DNA of 64,000 bases from positions 27,935-91,934 of the forward strand of contig JAHBVI010000009.1 of NCBI GenBank assembly GCA_019637635.1. Direction: 5' to 3'. Under the pieces are notes generated by a model that saw only the letters and a list, made by a program, of their open reading frames with translations, did not search any database and was not told the origin of the DNA. The DNA is from Anaerolineae bacterium. GTDB lineage: Bacteria > Chloroflexota > Anaerolineae > Promineifilales > Promineifilaceae. Numbering within the stretch: position 1 is the stretch's first letter; each line of letters starts with the position of its first letter. Both the position numbers and the translations under genes were made by a program. This document shows positions 51,816-60,304 of the stretch, piece by piece.

Positions 51816-51875
51816 GAGTAATTAAGTAATTGGGTAATTGAGTAATTTCCCAATTACCCAATTACTTAATTACTC
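51816..51875. repeat. Perfect 25-bp GTAATTGR inverted repeat at the malG stop
   Basis: Arms 51816-51840 and 51851-51875 are exact reverse complements with a 10-nt loop. The repeat unit GTAATTGR has period 8. Its outer end overlaps two bases of the malG TGA (51874-51876). It is the most perfect member of the class. Confidence 0.95.
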
Positions 51876-52794
51876 AGCCTTTCACCGCACCCGTCGTCAA
51901 ACCACCCACAATCTTGTCTTGCAACAAGATATAGACCGTCACCGGCAGGATGGAACCCAACACCGCCCCGGCCGCAAAGACGCTCCAGTTCTGCCCATAG
52001 TTATTGCCGATAAAGGTTTGCAGCCCCAGCATCAGCGTAAACAGTTCCGATTTGCGAATCATAATGTTGGGCAAAATCCAGTCGCCATAGACGCCAAAGA
52101 AGGTAAGGATGACAATGACGATGACGATCGGCCGTACCAGCGGAAAGATGAGATACCAGAACGTTTGCCAGTGCGTGGCCCCATCCACCATAGCCGACTC
52201 ATCAATATCGCGGGGAATGGAATCAAAAAAGCCCTTCATCAGCCAGACGTTCAACCCCATGGCCCCACCCATGTAAATCAGGATCAGGCCGCCATGTGTG
52301 TTTAGCCCCAAAGCGGGGATACAACAACTGCCCAACTGATCCAGTAGGGAATACAGGGCGATCATGGCCATCAGCGCCGGGAAGACCTGAATGAGCAGGA
52401 TGCCCAACAGCAGTTGGCCGCGGCCGGCAAACCGAAAACGAGAAAAGGCATACGCGGTAAGCGTGGTAATCATCGCCGACATGAGCGCCGAAATAAGGGC
52501 GATTTTGGTCGTATTCCACATCCACAAGCCAAACGGCTGCTCATACAAAATATTGCGGAAATTGTTCAATGTCGGATTGGCCGGGATGAGTTGACGGCTG
52601 ACGCCCTGGACGGGGCTGAAAGCGGACGAGATGGTGTAGAGAACCGGCAGCAATGAGTAAAACAGAACCACCGCCGCTACCAAGAGTTTCACGGCCGTGA
52701 CAATCCGTCGCTGGTTTTTTTTGGACTGCCAGAATATCTGCCACCGGCTTAATTCCGGGGTACTCCTTGTAGAGGTAGAGGTTATATCAGACAC
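51874..52794 (-). CDS. malG: Maltodextrin ABC permease, MalG-like
   Basis: The 306-aa permease has six helices ('VKLLVAAVVLFYSLLPVLYT', 'LISALMSAMITTLTAYAFSR', 'GILLIQVFPALMAMIALYSL' and others). The EAA loop is 'ESAMVDGATHWQTFWYLIFP' and the C-terminus is 'NWSVFAAGAVLGSILPVTVY'. Start is a GTG that overlaps the malF stop by 8 bp. It pairs with MalF. A typical MalG has the same length (296 aa in E. coli). Confidence 0.9.
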   Translation of the reverse strand: MSDITSTSTRSTPELSRWQIFWQSKKNQRRIVTAVKLLVAAVVLFYSLLPVLYTISSAFSPVQGVSRQLIPANPTLNNFRNILYEQPFGLWMWNTTKIALISALMSAMITTLTAYAFSRFRFAGRGQLLLGILLIQVFPALMAMIALYSLLDQLGSCCIPALGLNTHGGLILIYMGGAMGLNVWLMKGFFDSIPRDIDESAMVDGATHWQTFWYLIFPLVRPIVIVIVILTFFGVYGDWILPNIMIRKSELFTLMLGLQTFIGNNYGQNWSVFAAGAVLGSILPVTVYILLQDKIVGGLTTGAVKG

Positions 52795-54400
52795 TTTCGC
52801 CCACCTTTTCCCAGGTTCGCATGAAGCGATACTGGAACAATGTAATGGTCGCCAGAATGAAGAAGATGATCACCGTAATGGCCGAGGCATAACCAAAATC
52901 CTGCCCGGCCGAGGCAAAGGCCAGCCGGTACACGTAGCTGATCAAAATATCGGAATGCCCGGCCGGCGTGGGTGTGCCCACAATGGGCGGGCCGCCGTTA
53001 TTAAACAGGTAGATCAGATTAAAACTGTTAAAGTTCACCAAAAAAGAGCCGATGATCAATGGCCCCACGCCCACCAGCAGCAGCGGCAGCGTCAGGGCGC
53101 GGAACTGGTGCCAGGCATTAGCACCGTCAATATCGGCTGCTTCATACATATCCTGGGGAATGGCCTGCAACGCGCCGCTGTTGATCAGCACGTAATAGGG
53201 GTAAGCCAACCAGACATTGATGATAATCAACGCCACTTTTACCCAAAAGGCATCGGCAAAGACGTTAATTGGCGTCCCCATCAGGTTAGAAAGCCAGATA
53301 CCAACAATGCCGTTCACCGGATTCCACAAACCGCGCCACACCAGAATGGTAAGTACGCCGGGAATGGCAAAGGGAATAATGAGCAGCGATTTGATCACCT
53401 TCTGCCCTGGCATGTTCCGGCCAAACACCAGGGCGATCATTAACCCCAGCGCAAAGGAGAGGACGGTGGAAAAGAGGGCAAACGTGACCGTCCAGGCAAA
53501 GATCATCACGAGTGGGCCACGGAAGGCCGGGTTGCCCAGAAAACGCTGGTAATTTCTCAAGCCGATAGGCACGGTATAACCGGGAATAAGGACCTGGCCT
53601 TCGGCGGAAATAAACTCACCGCGCTGATCATCGCCAATGTAAACCACGCCGGTCTGATTGTCAGTAATGGTGTCGGTTTCTTCGTTGTAGGTATAGCGTG
53701 GTTGTAAGGCGGCGGCACGGTCAATGCCCCGAATTTGCACGGCCACCTCCTCCCCGCCAAACGTCGTTTGCTGCAAATCTGAGAGTGCGCGCAGTATAAC
53801 CGCTCGCGCCACGCGCTCAAACGGCTCATCCACTTCGGGAATAATGATGTTGACCGGCAAACCATCTTCAGCCAAAGGCCCCAGTTCAGGTTCCTCAATA
53901 TCCTCCCCTGGTATCACCACAATCGGTTCGGCTTCGCGATCACCCTCTGGTGTCAGTAGCAGGGCAAACTCGCCATACGCATTTTGGTACAGCGTAAAGT
54001 TATACGCCAGCCCCGATTCCGGCAGATAGCGGCGCTGCTCCAAGACCTCAATCGCCTGCACTTTGGGCAGCAAATGGCCGGTGCCATAGTTGGTGAAAGA
54101 AATATAGACTGTGTAAATGATGGGGTAAACAGAAATGAGAATCATAAACGCCAGACCGGGGGACATCCAGCGTAAGGGGTAGGTCTCTGGCCGGAGCCAG
54201 ATGTAGTTGATCAAGACGGTGATGACGGCAATAACGGCCGCAAACTGCCAGTACCCATCGCCCCACATGGTCAAGATCATCCAAAAGGCCCCCGCATCAA
54301 AAATCATCAACCCCAACAACCGCAGCGCCAGACTGCTGGCCGTGAGCGATCCACCCCCCTTTTCCGGTTTCTTTTCTTCCTCAAGATTGACTGCCCGCAT
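52787..54400 (-). CDS. malF: Maltodextrin ABC permease, MalF-like with large extracytoplasmic P2 loop
   Basis: The 537-aa permease starts at ATG 54400 behind AAGGAG (the frame begins at 54490). Three N-terminal helices are followed by an insertion of about 180 aa between residues 105 and 285 ('KVQAIEVLEQRRYLPESGLA', 'DEPFERVARAVILRALSDLQ', 'NPAFRGPLVMIFAWTVTFAL' marks its end). This equals the P2 loop of MalF that grips the binding protein. The EAA loop is 'MYEAADIDGANAWHQFRALT'. No ACGGCCGT copy is present in the gene. Confidence 0.9.
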   Translation of the reverse strand: MRAVNLEEEKKPEKGGGSLTASSLALRLLGLMIFDAGAFWMILTMWGDGYWQFAAVIAVITVLINYIWLRPETYPLRWMSPGLAFMILISVYPIIYTVYISFTNYGTGHLLPKVQAIEVLEQRRYLPESGLAYNFTLYQNAYGEFALLLTPEGDREAEPIVVIPGEDIEEPELGPLAEDGLPVNIIIPEVDEPFERVARAVILRALSDLQQTTFGGEEVAVQIRGIDRAAALQPRYTYNEETDTITDNQTGVVYIGDDQRGEFISAEGQVLIPGYTVPIGLRNYQRFLGNPAFRGPLVMIFAWTVTFALFSTVLSFALGLMIALVFGRNMPGQKVIKSLLIIPFAIPGVLTILVWRGLWNPVNGIVGIWLSNLMGTPINVFADAFWVKVALIIINVWLAYPYYVLINSGALQAIPQDMYEAADIDGANAWHQFRALTLPLLLVGVGPLIIGSFLVNFNSFNLIYLFNNGGPPIVGTPTPAGHSDILISYVYRLAFASAGQDFGYASAITVIIFFILATITLFQYRFMRTWEKVGESV

Positions 54401-54476
54401 AGCCCCTACTCCTTCTTCCTTCCCACCACCGCCCTCGTAGGAGGCAGCCCACCGCCCGCTACGAGTCGGTGATACT

Positions 54477-54570
54477 AAAACAGGGGACACGTCTGTACCC
54501 TGTCCCCTGTTTTATCACCAATTTACCAATTGTAAAGACCTGACAGGTTTGGGAAAACCTGTCAGGTCTT
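54477..54570. repeat. Two hairpins between malE and malF
   Basis: Hairpin 1 has perfect 13-nt arms (54477-54489 and 54501-54513). Hairpin 2 has perfect 16-nt arms (54535-54550 and 54555-54570) of family D (AAGACCTGACAGGTTT). Both lie in the 175-bp malE-malF gap, as REP elements do in E. coli malE-malF, where they protect the malE message. Confidence 0.88.
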
Positions 54571-54575
54571 AAAGG

Positions 54576-56042
54576 TTAGTTGCTTTCTTCAATTGCCGTG
54601 CGGATTTGCTCGGCGGCGTTGGTAAAGGCATTCACCGGGTCATCACCCTGTTGGGAGATGAGGACGACGGCATTGCCCCACGCATCCCACACGGAAGCCA
54701 TTTCGGGAATGGCGGGCATGGGCAGCGCGTTCATACCGGCTTCGCCAAAGGCGGCAATGTTGGGGTCATCCAGCGCATCCAACACCGGCAGGTAAGCGGG
54801 TACGCGCGGGTCGGCATCGTAGAAGGCCTGCATCACTTCGGGCGTGGCTACAAACTCGGTCAGGAAGATTTGGGCCAGCAAGGGGTCTTTGGCAAAGGCG
54901 CTGATCATGAAGCCCTGCGCACCCAAGAAGGGCGAACCTGTCTCGTTGACCTCACCCGGAATGGGGCAAATCTCATACGGAATGCCGGAATCGGCAATAC
55001 GGGAAGTGGCCCAGGGGCCGGTGATGGTCATGGCGGACTGGCCGCTTTCCAACATCAGGTGCATGGTGTCCCAGTCAACGGCGGGGGGCTGCAAACCAGC
55101 TTTCACAAATTCGTCCCACCAGGTGGCGGCGGCCAGGGAGCCTTCGCTATCAATACCTACGTCAGTGGGGTCATAGCCTTCATCGGTGACGCCAAAGACG
55201 TAGCCGCCAAAAGCGGTCTGAATGGGGAAGAAGTGATAGGGGTCGCCTTCCATACGCACGAAGCCGTACTGGTTGGTGGCCACGTCATCAGTGTTGTTGG
55301 CGGCGCGTTCCATGGAGATATCCATCACTTCGTCCCAGGTTGCCGGGCATTCGGGCACGATGTCGGTGTTGATGAACAGGGCCACGTTTTCGGTGGCGTT
55401 GGGCATACCATACAGTTCACCGTCGTAGGTGAAAGCTTGAATGGCGGCGGGGGCAAAGTCCCCTTCTTTGGCGCCCAGATCAATGGGGGCCAATACGCCA
55501 TTGCTAACTAACTCGCCTAACCAGTCATGGGCGCCGACGATGATGTCTGGCCCTTGCCCCGCCGGACCGGCGATAGTCAACTGATCACGGATGTCGCCAA
55601 AACCCAGTTCTTCCACGATGAGGGTGACGCCATACTCTTCCTGGAAGGTTGTGGCCAGGTCACGCAGGATGGGGGCGCGAGTGTTATCGGCCCAGATGGT
55701 GAGGCTGAGGCCAGAGTCAACGGTGGCTTCGGCGGTTGGCGCTTCGGTAGGTTCGGCAGCGGCAGCAGCGGCGGCCGCATCGGCCGTGGCTTTGGCTGAG
55801 GCAGCGGCTTCTTCAGCGGCGGCGGCAGCTTCGGCAGCAGCAGCTTCGGCGCCAGCAGCAGCGGTAGCAGCGGCGGCGGCAGCTTCGGTGGCGGCGGCAT
55901 TGATGGCGTCCCCGGCCTGTTCAGCAGCCTGCTCGGCCGCCTGTTCCACCTGTTCTTGCGTGGTTGTACCACCACAGGCGCTTAATACCAGCGCGGCCAT
56001 CAACAAAAATACAAACAATATGGTCAAATTTTTTAGTTTCAT
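54576..56042 (-). CDS. malE: Maltose/maltodextrin-binding lipoprotein with long Ala-rich spacer
   Basis: The 488-aa lipoprotein has signal peptide '[20 protein letters not shown]' and lipobox LSAC. Residues about 29-105 are an almost pure Ala/Glu/Gln/Lys spacer ('[20 protein letters not shown]', '[20 protein letters not shown]') ending in a Glu/Pro/Thr hinge. The binding fold starts '[20 protein letters not shown]' and includes '[20 protein letters not shown]', '[19 protein letters not shown]' and '[20 protein letters not shown]', all MalE-type. The spacer probably holds the binding domain off a thick wall. A strong AGGAGAGA site precedes the ATG. First gene of the operon. Confidence 0.93.
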   Translation of the reverse strand: MKLKNLTILFVFLLMAALVLSACGGTTTQEQVEQAAEQAAEQAGDAINAAATEAAAAAATAAAGAEAAAAEAAAAAEEAAASAKATADAAAAAAAAEPTEAPTAEATVDSGLSLTIWADNTRAPILRDLATTFQEEYGVTLIVEELGFGDIRDQLTIAGPAGQGPDIIVGAHDWLGELVSNGVLAPIDLGAKEGDFAPAAIQAFTYDGELYGMPNATENVALFINTDIVPECPATWDEVMDISMERAANNTDDVATNQYGFVRMEGDPYHFFPIQTAFGGYVFGVTDEGYDPTDVGIDSEGSLAAATWWDEFVKAGLQPPAVDWDTMHLMLESGQSAMTITGPWATSRIADSGIPYEICPIPGEVNETGSPFLGAQGFMISAFAKDPLLAQIFLTEFVATPEVMQAFYDADPRVPAYLPVLDALDDPNIAAFGEAGMNALPMPAIPEMASVWDAWGNAVVLISQQGDDPVNAFTNAAEQIRTAIEESN

Positions 56043-56249
56043 CTCTCTCCTTGATGTTTTTGAATGTACCCAATGGGTTGGATCAATAAACTATGGTTCA
56101 ATTTGTCGTTATTTTTTTAGAAAACATCACCTCCTACGAAATTAGGAATTATGAATTAGGAATTATGAAGGATGAGTTATGACTTTCATCTCTCGTCGTG
56201 CGCCTGGTGTATGGGAAACCTCTAAAGAGTGCTTCTCTATTGGCTGATT
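56043..56249. other. Upstream region of malE with tandem heptamer repeat
   Basis: Positions 56139-56166 contain AATTAGG-AATTATG twice in direct order (four heptamers) without a complementary arm. No promoter could be assigned with confidence. The region separates malE from the MarR-type gene's 3' end. Confidence 0.55.
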
Positions 56250-56720
56250 TCACACAAGGTGATGACCGTTTGGGGGCGGTGTTTGCTGCGCCAACTCTTC
56301 CTGGAGAAGGTGGTGCAATCTGTTCAGGTTTTCGATGAGGGTGTTTTGAACGGCCGTATCAACACTGTTCAGCCGGGCGATGTTGTAAGCAGTGTGGGCA
56401 GAGTGGACTTCGTTACAGATGGTTGCGCCTTGGGGGGTGAGGTAGAGGCGTTGGGCACGGCCGTCACTCTCGTGTGGCCGCCGTTCCAGATAGCCAGTTG
56501 CCTCTAGCCCTTTCACAATGCGCGTGACATTGCTTTTATCACACAACAGTTTTTGACTTAAGTCACTGGAAGAAATACCAGGCTCTTCACTGACATGCAG
56601 CAGCACATAAAAACGGGGAGGGGTCAGGCCAAAACGGTGAAATAACCGGCGGTCGCCGTCGTCAATGACGATGAAAGTTTCTTTGAGCAGGTTGTAGAGG
56701 TGTTCCATTTCGTTCATCAT
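56250..56720 (-). CDS. MarR-family transcriptional regulator
   Basis: The 156-aa protein starts at ATG 56720 (56717 also possible; the frame's earlier part reads through operator DNA). The winged helix has 'FGLTPPRFYVLLHVSEEPGI', the recognition helix region 'SSSDLSQKLLCDKSNVTRIV' and the wing 'TGYLERRPHESDGRAQRLYL'. N- and C-terminal helices form the dimer. It lies just upstream of malE in the same direction and probably controls itself, and possibly the maltodextrin operon. The ligand is unknown. Confidence 0.88.
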   Translation of the reverse strand: MMNEMEHLYNLLKETFIVIDDGDRRLFHRFGLTPPRFYVLLHVSEEPGISSSDLSQKLLCDKSNVTRIVKGLEATGYLERRPHESDGRAQRLYLTPQGATICNEVHSAHTAYNIARLNSVDTAVQNTLIENLNRLHHLLQEELAQQTPPPNGHHLV

Positions 56721-56774
56721 CTGCGCTTTTCGGAAACCTGGTGAGCCGGGGGGCCACTTAGTTGATGCCGCAAC

Positions 56775-56815
56775 AGTTGATGTATCAACTATATCATGGA
56801 TTTGTAACAAGTCAA
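56775..56815 (-). promoter_or_regulatory. Promoter and palindromic operator of the MarR-type gene
   Basis: On the minus strand TTGACT (56810-56815), a 16-bp spacer and TATAGT (56788-56793) make a strong promoter. The inverted repeat AGTTGAT-GT-ATCAACT (56775-56790) overlaps the -10, as expected for MarR autorepression. Confidence 0.78.
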
Positions 56816-56860
56816 TGAATTTGGGCAGGGATTTTTGGATGAAATGTATGGAGATTGGAG

Positions 56861-56907
56861 AATTGGAGATTAGAGATTGAGAGATTTAGTCTCTAATCTC
56901 CAATCTC
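56861..56907. repeat. GAGATTR-type inverted repeat after rlmB
   Basis: AATTGGAGATTAGAGATT (56861-56878) pairs with AGTCTCTAATCTCCAATCTC (56888-56907) over about 16 bp. It is directly adjacent to the rlmB TAA (56908-56910). Confidence 0.85.
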
Positions 56908-57651
56908 TTAAACGAACCGACGCGCTTGCCACGCCTGGTAGAGCAGAATGGAACCGGCAATGGCCGCATTGAGGGAATCTACCTGCCCTTTCTGGGGTAG
57001 TTTCAGGCGAATGTCACAGCTTTGGCGCACCAGACGGCGCATCCCTTCCCCCTCATGCCCCACGACAATGCCAATGGGCATATTCAGGTCAACTTCCGGC
57101 AGCAATTTGGCCCCTTCATCTAAATCCAGCCCTACGATCCAGATGCCTTCAGACTGGAGGTGTTTCATGGCCTGTACCAGGTTGGTGACCTGGGCAATCA
57201 GCAGATGCTCGGTGGCCCCGGCCGAAAATTGAGCTACGGCCGGGGTGATGTCTGGCGCGCGCCGGTCTTGCAGCACCACGCCGTGTACACCCACAATTTC
57301 GGCCGTGCGCAGCAGTTGGCCGATGTTTTGTGGCCCGTGCAGTAGATCGAGCAGCAGCAAAAAAGGTTTCTCATTTCGCTGCGAAGCCAGGGTGAGGATG
57401 TCATCCATGTGGCTGTAGTTGTAGGGGCCAGCCTCCAGGACCATCCCTTGATGGGAGCTATCGCCGGCGAGTTTGGTGAGGTGGTTTTTATCGGCTATGC
57501 GAATGGGAAGTTGGCGGGTGTGGGCGAGGGTCTGGTACGGCCGTGTCACCTTCTCCTCTAGCCCCTGCTGCAACCACAAACAGTGGAGTTCGCGGCGGCT
57601 GCCCCGCAGTGCTTCCCAAACGGTGTTGCGGCGGATCAGGTATTCGCGCAT
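56908..57651 (-). CDS. rlmB: 23S rRNA 2'-O-methyltransferase (RlmB/TrmH SpoU family)
   Basis: The 247-aa SPOUT enzyme starts at ATG 57651. The N-terminal L30e-like substrate domain has 'YLIRRNTVWEALRGSRRELH'. The knotted SAM domain carries motif 1 'LLDLLHGPQNIGQLLRTAEI', motif 2 'PIGIVVGHEGEGMRRLV' and motif 3 'DIRLKLPQKGQVDSLNAAIA'. It methylates a guanosine ribose in 23S rRNA (G2251 in E. coli). The N-terminal extension in the open frame (HASRITDT) is encoded by the adjacent GTGATGC repeat and is not believed to be translated. It is downstream of cysS. Confidence 0.92.
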   Translation of the reverse strand: MREYLIRRNTVWEALRGSRRELHCLWLQQGLEEKVTRPYQTLAHTRQLPIRIADKNHLTKLAGDSSHQGMVLEAGPYNYSHMDDILTLASQRNEKPFLLLLDLLHGPQNIGQLLRTAEIVGVHGVVLQDRRAPDITPAVAQFSAGATEHLLIAQVTNLVQAMKHLQSEGIWIVGLDLDEGAKLLPEVDLNMPIGIVVGHEGEGMRRLVRQSCDIRLKLPQKGQVDSLNAAIAGSILLYQAWQARRFV

Positions 57652-57664
57652 AGTGTCCGTGATG

Positions 57665-57718
57665 CGTGATGCGTGAAACGTGATGCGCCCTTTCACACAT
57701 CACGTTTCACGCATCACG
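57665..57718. repeat. Perfect 21-bp GTGATGC-type inverted repeat at the cysS stop
   Basis: Arms 57665-57685 and 57698-57718 are exact complements. The cysS TGA (57714-57716) lies within the right arm, and the rlmB ATG is 14 bp from the left arm. Confidence 0.93.
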
Positions 57719-59159
57719 TTTCCACCTTCCAGATCGTGCCATCGGCGCGGTCTTCGAGGATGATGCCTAAGGCTTTCAGTTGGTTGCGCACCACGTCGGC
57801 GGTGGCCCAATCTTTTTTCTGGCGGGCCTCGGCGCGCAGTTGAATGAGCAGCCGCACCAGGCCATCTTCCCGGTTAGCGTCGGCGCTGCGTTCGGCCTGG
57901 TCGGGGATAATGCCCAGGACGGCGCCGCCCAATTCACGGTAGAGCTGGTCTACGGCCGTGAGTGTCCCTTTTGTCTGTGGCCCCTGTTCATTCAGCAGCA
58001 CATTCACCTGCCGCGTCAGTTCTTGCAGCACGGCCAATGCCGCCGGGGCGTTAAAATCATCGCTCATCTTCTCCACAAACGCCTCCCTGGCATTGTCCAC
58101 AATAAGCGCCGCTTCTGACGACAACGCTCCATCCGCCGCCTGGCGCAGTTGCTCGCGCACTAACGTCACCGCACCCCAAATCCGCTGCCATCCTTTAGCC
58201 GCCGCCTCTATGGCCTCATCAGAAAAATCGAGCGGGTTGCTGTAATGGCTAGACAGAATAAAGGTGCGAATCGCTTCCGGTCGCCAACGCTGCAATGCCT
58301 GTTTGACTGTGAGCGTATTGCCCAGGCTCTTGCTCATCTTCACCCCATCCAGGGTCAGCGAACCGGTGAGCATCCAGTAACGGGCAAACGGCTCGCCATG
58401 CGCCGCTTCGCTCTGGGCAATCTCACACTCATTATGCGGAAAGATATTGTCAATGCCGCCGCCATGAATATCAAACGTCGTTCCCAAATACCTGTTGGCC
58501 ATGGCCGAACATTCAATGTGCCAGCCGGGAAACCCTTCCCCCCAGGGGCTAGACCAGCGCATAATGTGTTCTGGCTCGGCCTTTTTCCACAGGGCAAAAT
58601 CGAGTGGATGCCGTTTGTCTTCGCGCACCGCCTCACGGGTACCTTCCTCTAGCTCTTCCACACGCCGCCCACTCAGCTTGCCATATTCGGCAAAAGAAAC
58701 CACGCTAAAGTACACATTGCCATCTACCTCATAGGCATGTCCTCTTTCAATGAGGTCCTGGATCATCTCGATTTGTTCGGGGATATGCCCGCTGGCGCGG
58801 GGGCTGATGTCTGGCCGCTGTACGCCCAGCGCATCCATATCGGCAAAGTATTCGCGCATATAGGTTTCCACCACCTGCATGGGGCGGGCCGATAGCTGCC
58901 GGGCTTTTTTGAGGATGCGGTCTTCACCTGTATCCAGCATATGGCCCACATCGGTGATGTTTTGCACATAGAGAACATCATTGCCAATGTACCGGAGGAA
59001 ACGAACAATGACATCAAAGCTGACATACGTTTTGGCGTGGCCGATGTGTGAGTAGTCATACACAGTGGGGCCACAGACGTACATGCTAATTTTGCCTGCC
59101 ACCAGGGGCACAAATTCTTCTTTTTTGCGGGTTAAGACGTTGTAGATTTTGAGAGACAT
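57714..59159 (-). CDS. cysS: Cysteinyl-tRNA synthetase
   Basis: The 481-aa class I synthetase starts at ATG 59159 (GGAG upstream). '[20 protein letters not shown]' includes the zinc Cys and the HIGH motif. '[20 protein letters not shown]' and '[20 protein letters not shown]' bear the other zinc ligands, and the KMSKS loop is '[20 protein letters not shown]'. The C-terminal helical domain contacts tRNA. Length is normal. The genes cysS and rlmB follow each other in many bacteria, as here. Confidence 0.97.
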   Translation of the reverse strand: MSLKIYNVLTRKKEEFVPLVAGKISMYVCGPTVYDYSHIGHAKTYVSFDVIVRFLRYIGNDVLYVQNITDVGHMLDTGEDRILKKARQLSARPMQVVETYMREYFADMDALGVQRPDISPRASGHIPEQIEMIQDLIERGHAYEVDGNVYFSVVSFAEYGKLSGRRVEELEEGTREAVREDKRHPLDFALWKKAEPEHIMRWSSPWGEGFPGWHIECSAMANRYLGTTFDIHGGGIDNIFPHNECEIAQSEAAHGEPFARYWMLTGSLTLDGVKMSKSLGNTLTVKQALQRWRPEAIRTFILSSHYSNPLDFSDEAIEAAAKGWQRIWGAVTLVREQLRQAADGALSSEAALIVDNAREAFVEKMSDDFNAPAALAVLQELTRQVNVLLNEQGPQTKGTLTAVDQLYRELGGAVLGIIPDQAERSADANREDGLVRLLIQLRAEARQKKDWATADVVRNQLKALGIILEDRADGTIWKVET

Positions 59160-59182
59160 AGAAACTCCAAAGTGATGAGACT

Positions 59183-59239
59183 GGAGATTAGAGATTGGGG
59201 ATTGGCGATTAGCCACGCCAATCCCCAATCTCCAATCTC
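59183..59239. repeat. GAGATTR-type inverted repeat upstream of cysS
   Basis: The left arm 59183-59207 pairs with 59216-59239 over about 24 bp with one or two mismatches. It touches the TAA stop (59240-59242) of the PIN/TRAM gene and ends 24 bp before the cysS start. Confidence 0.88.
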
Positions 59240-60304
59240 TTACGTGCGGGCAAAAATCATGCGGCCGGCCGACGTTTGCAGCACTTTGGTGACGGTGACA
59301 TTGAGGGTTTTATTCATCAGGGGGCTGCCATCTTCCACCACCACCATGGTGCCATCTTGCAAAAAGCCAATACCCTGCCCCGGCTCGCGCCCTTCTTGAA
59401 TGATTTTGATGTTTAATGATTCTCCGGGCAGCATATTGACTTTGACGGCGTTAGCCAGATCGTTGATATTGAGGACGGTGACACCTTGCAGTTCGGCGAC
59501 GCGGTTCAGGTTGTAATCGTTGGTGAGAATGGGGCAGCGCAGGTGTTTGGCCAGGGCTACCAGTTTGCTGTCGGCTTCCCGCACTTCAGACACGTCCATG
59601 TCGGTGATTTTGGTGGGAATGGGGGCTTCGTTTTGCAGGTTGGTGAGTACATCCAGCCCCAAACGGCCGCGCCCCCGGCGCAGGGGGTCTGGGCTGTCGG
59701 CAATGTGTTGCAGTTCGGAAAGGATGAAGTTTGGCACCAGCAAGGTGTCCCGAATAAAGCCGGTTTTGCTAATGTCGGCAATACGGCCGTCAATAATCAC
59801 ACTGGTATCCAACAGAATAAACTGCTCCGAGGGAGTGCTGCCGTCGCCGTCGCCGCTGTTTCCGTTCCCCGGCTGTGAAATGCGCAGCCCACTGAGAAAC
59901 GTTTTTAACTCATTTTGGCGCGAAACCATGATAATGACGCTCAGATAACAAAACACAAACGCTGTGGTCAGCGGTAATATCTGCCGGAAAGGGGAGCCGA
60001 GTAAGGAAAGGGGCAGCGCCAACAGAGCGGCGGCCATGAGTCCCACAAACAGGCCAATGATAATGGCCACCAGCCGTTCCGGCGGCATGGTGATCAGTTG
60101 ATTGGTAACGTAGCGGAGCGGCCGAATGGTCAAGTAAGGAGTGAGAATGAACCCGGCCAGAAACCCAATGAGGGCAAAAACAAAGGCATAGGTTTCGGCC
60201 GGCCCCTCAAAAACAATGGACAACTGCTGCCCCAAATAAGCGCCCAGCAAAGCACCGGCAATGGCGCCAATAATACGAAAAATAAACTCGGTACTAATTC
60301 GCAT
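59240..60304 (-). CDS. Membrane-anchored PIN/TRAM-domain protein (YacL-like)
   Basis: The 354-aa protein starts at ATG 60304 (GAAGG 10 bp upstream; ATG 60337 lacks a site). Four N-terminal helices ('IIGAIAGALLGAYLGQQLSI', 'YAFVFALIGFLAGFILTPYL', 'LVAIIIGLFVGLMAAALLAL', 'ILPLTTAFVFCYLSVIIMVS') are followed by a PIN nuclease ('ILLDTSVIIDGRIADISKTG', acidic residues also in 'READSKLVALAK' and 'CPILTNDYNLNRVA') and a C-terminal TRAM-like domain ('GESLNIKIIQEGREPGQGIG'). Family members are conserved in Firmicutes and Chloroflexota near cysS. The RNase role is inferred. Confidence 0.9.
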   Translation of the reverse strand: MRISTEFIFRIIGAIAGALLGAYLGQQLSIVFEGPAETYAFVFALIGFLAGFILTPYLTIRPLRYVTNQLITMPPERLVAIIIGLFVGLMAAALLALPLSLLGSPFRQILPLTTAFVFCYLSVIIMVSRQNELKTFLSGLRISQPGNGNSGDGDGSTPSEQFILLDTSVIIDGRIADISKTGFIRDTLLVPNFILSELQHIADSPDPLRRGRGRLGLDVLTNLQNEAPIPTKITDMDVSEVREADSKLVALAKHLRCPILTNDYNLNRVAELQGVTVLNINDLANAVKVNMLPGESLNIKIIQEGREPGQGIGFLQDGTMVVVEDGSPLMNKTLNVTVTKVLQTSAGRMIFART

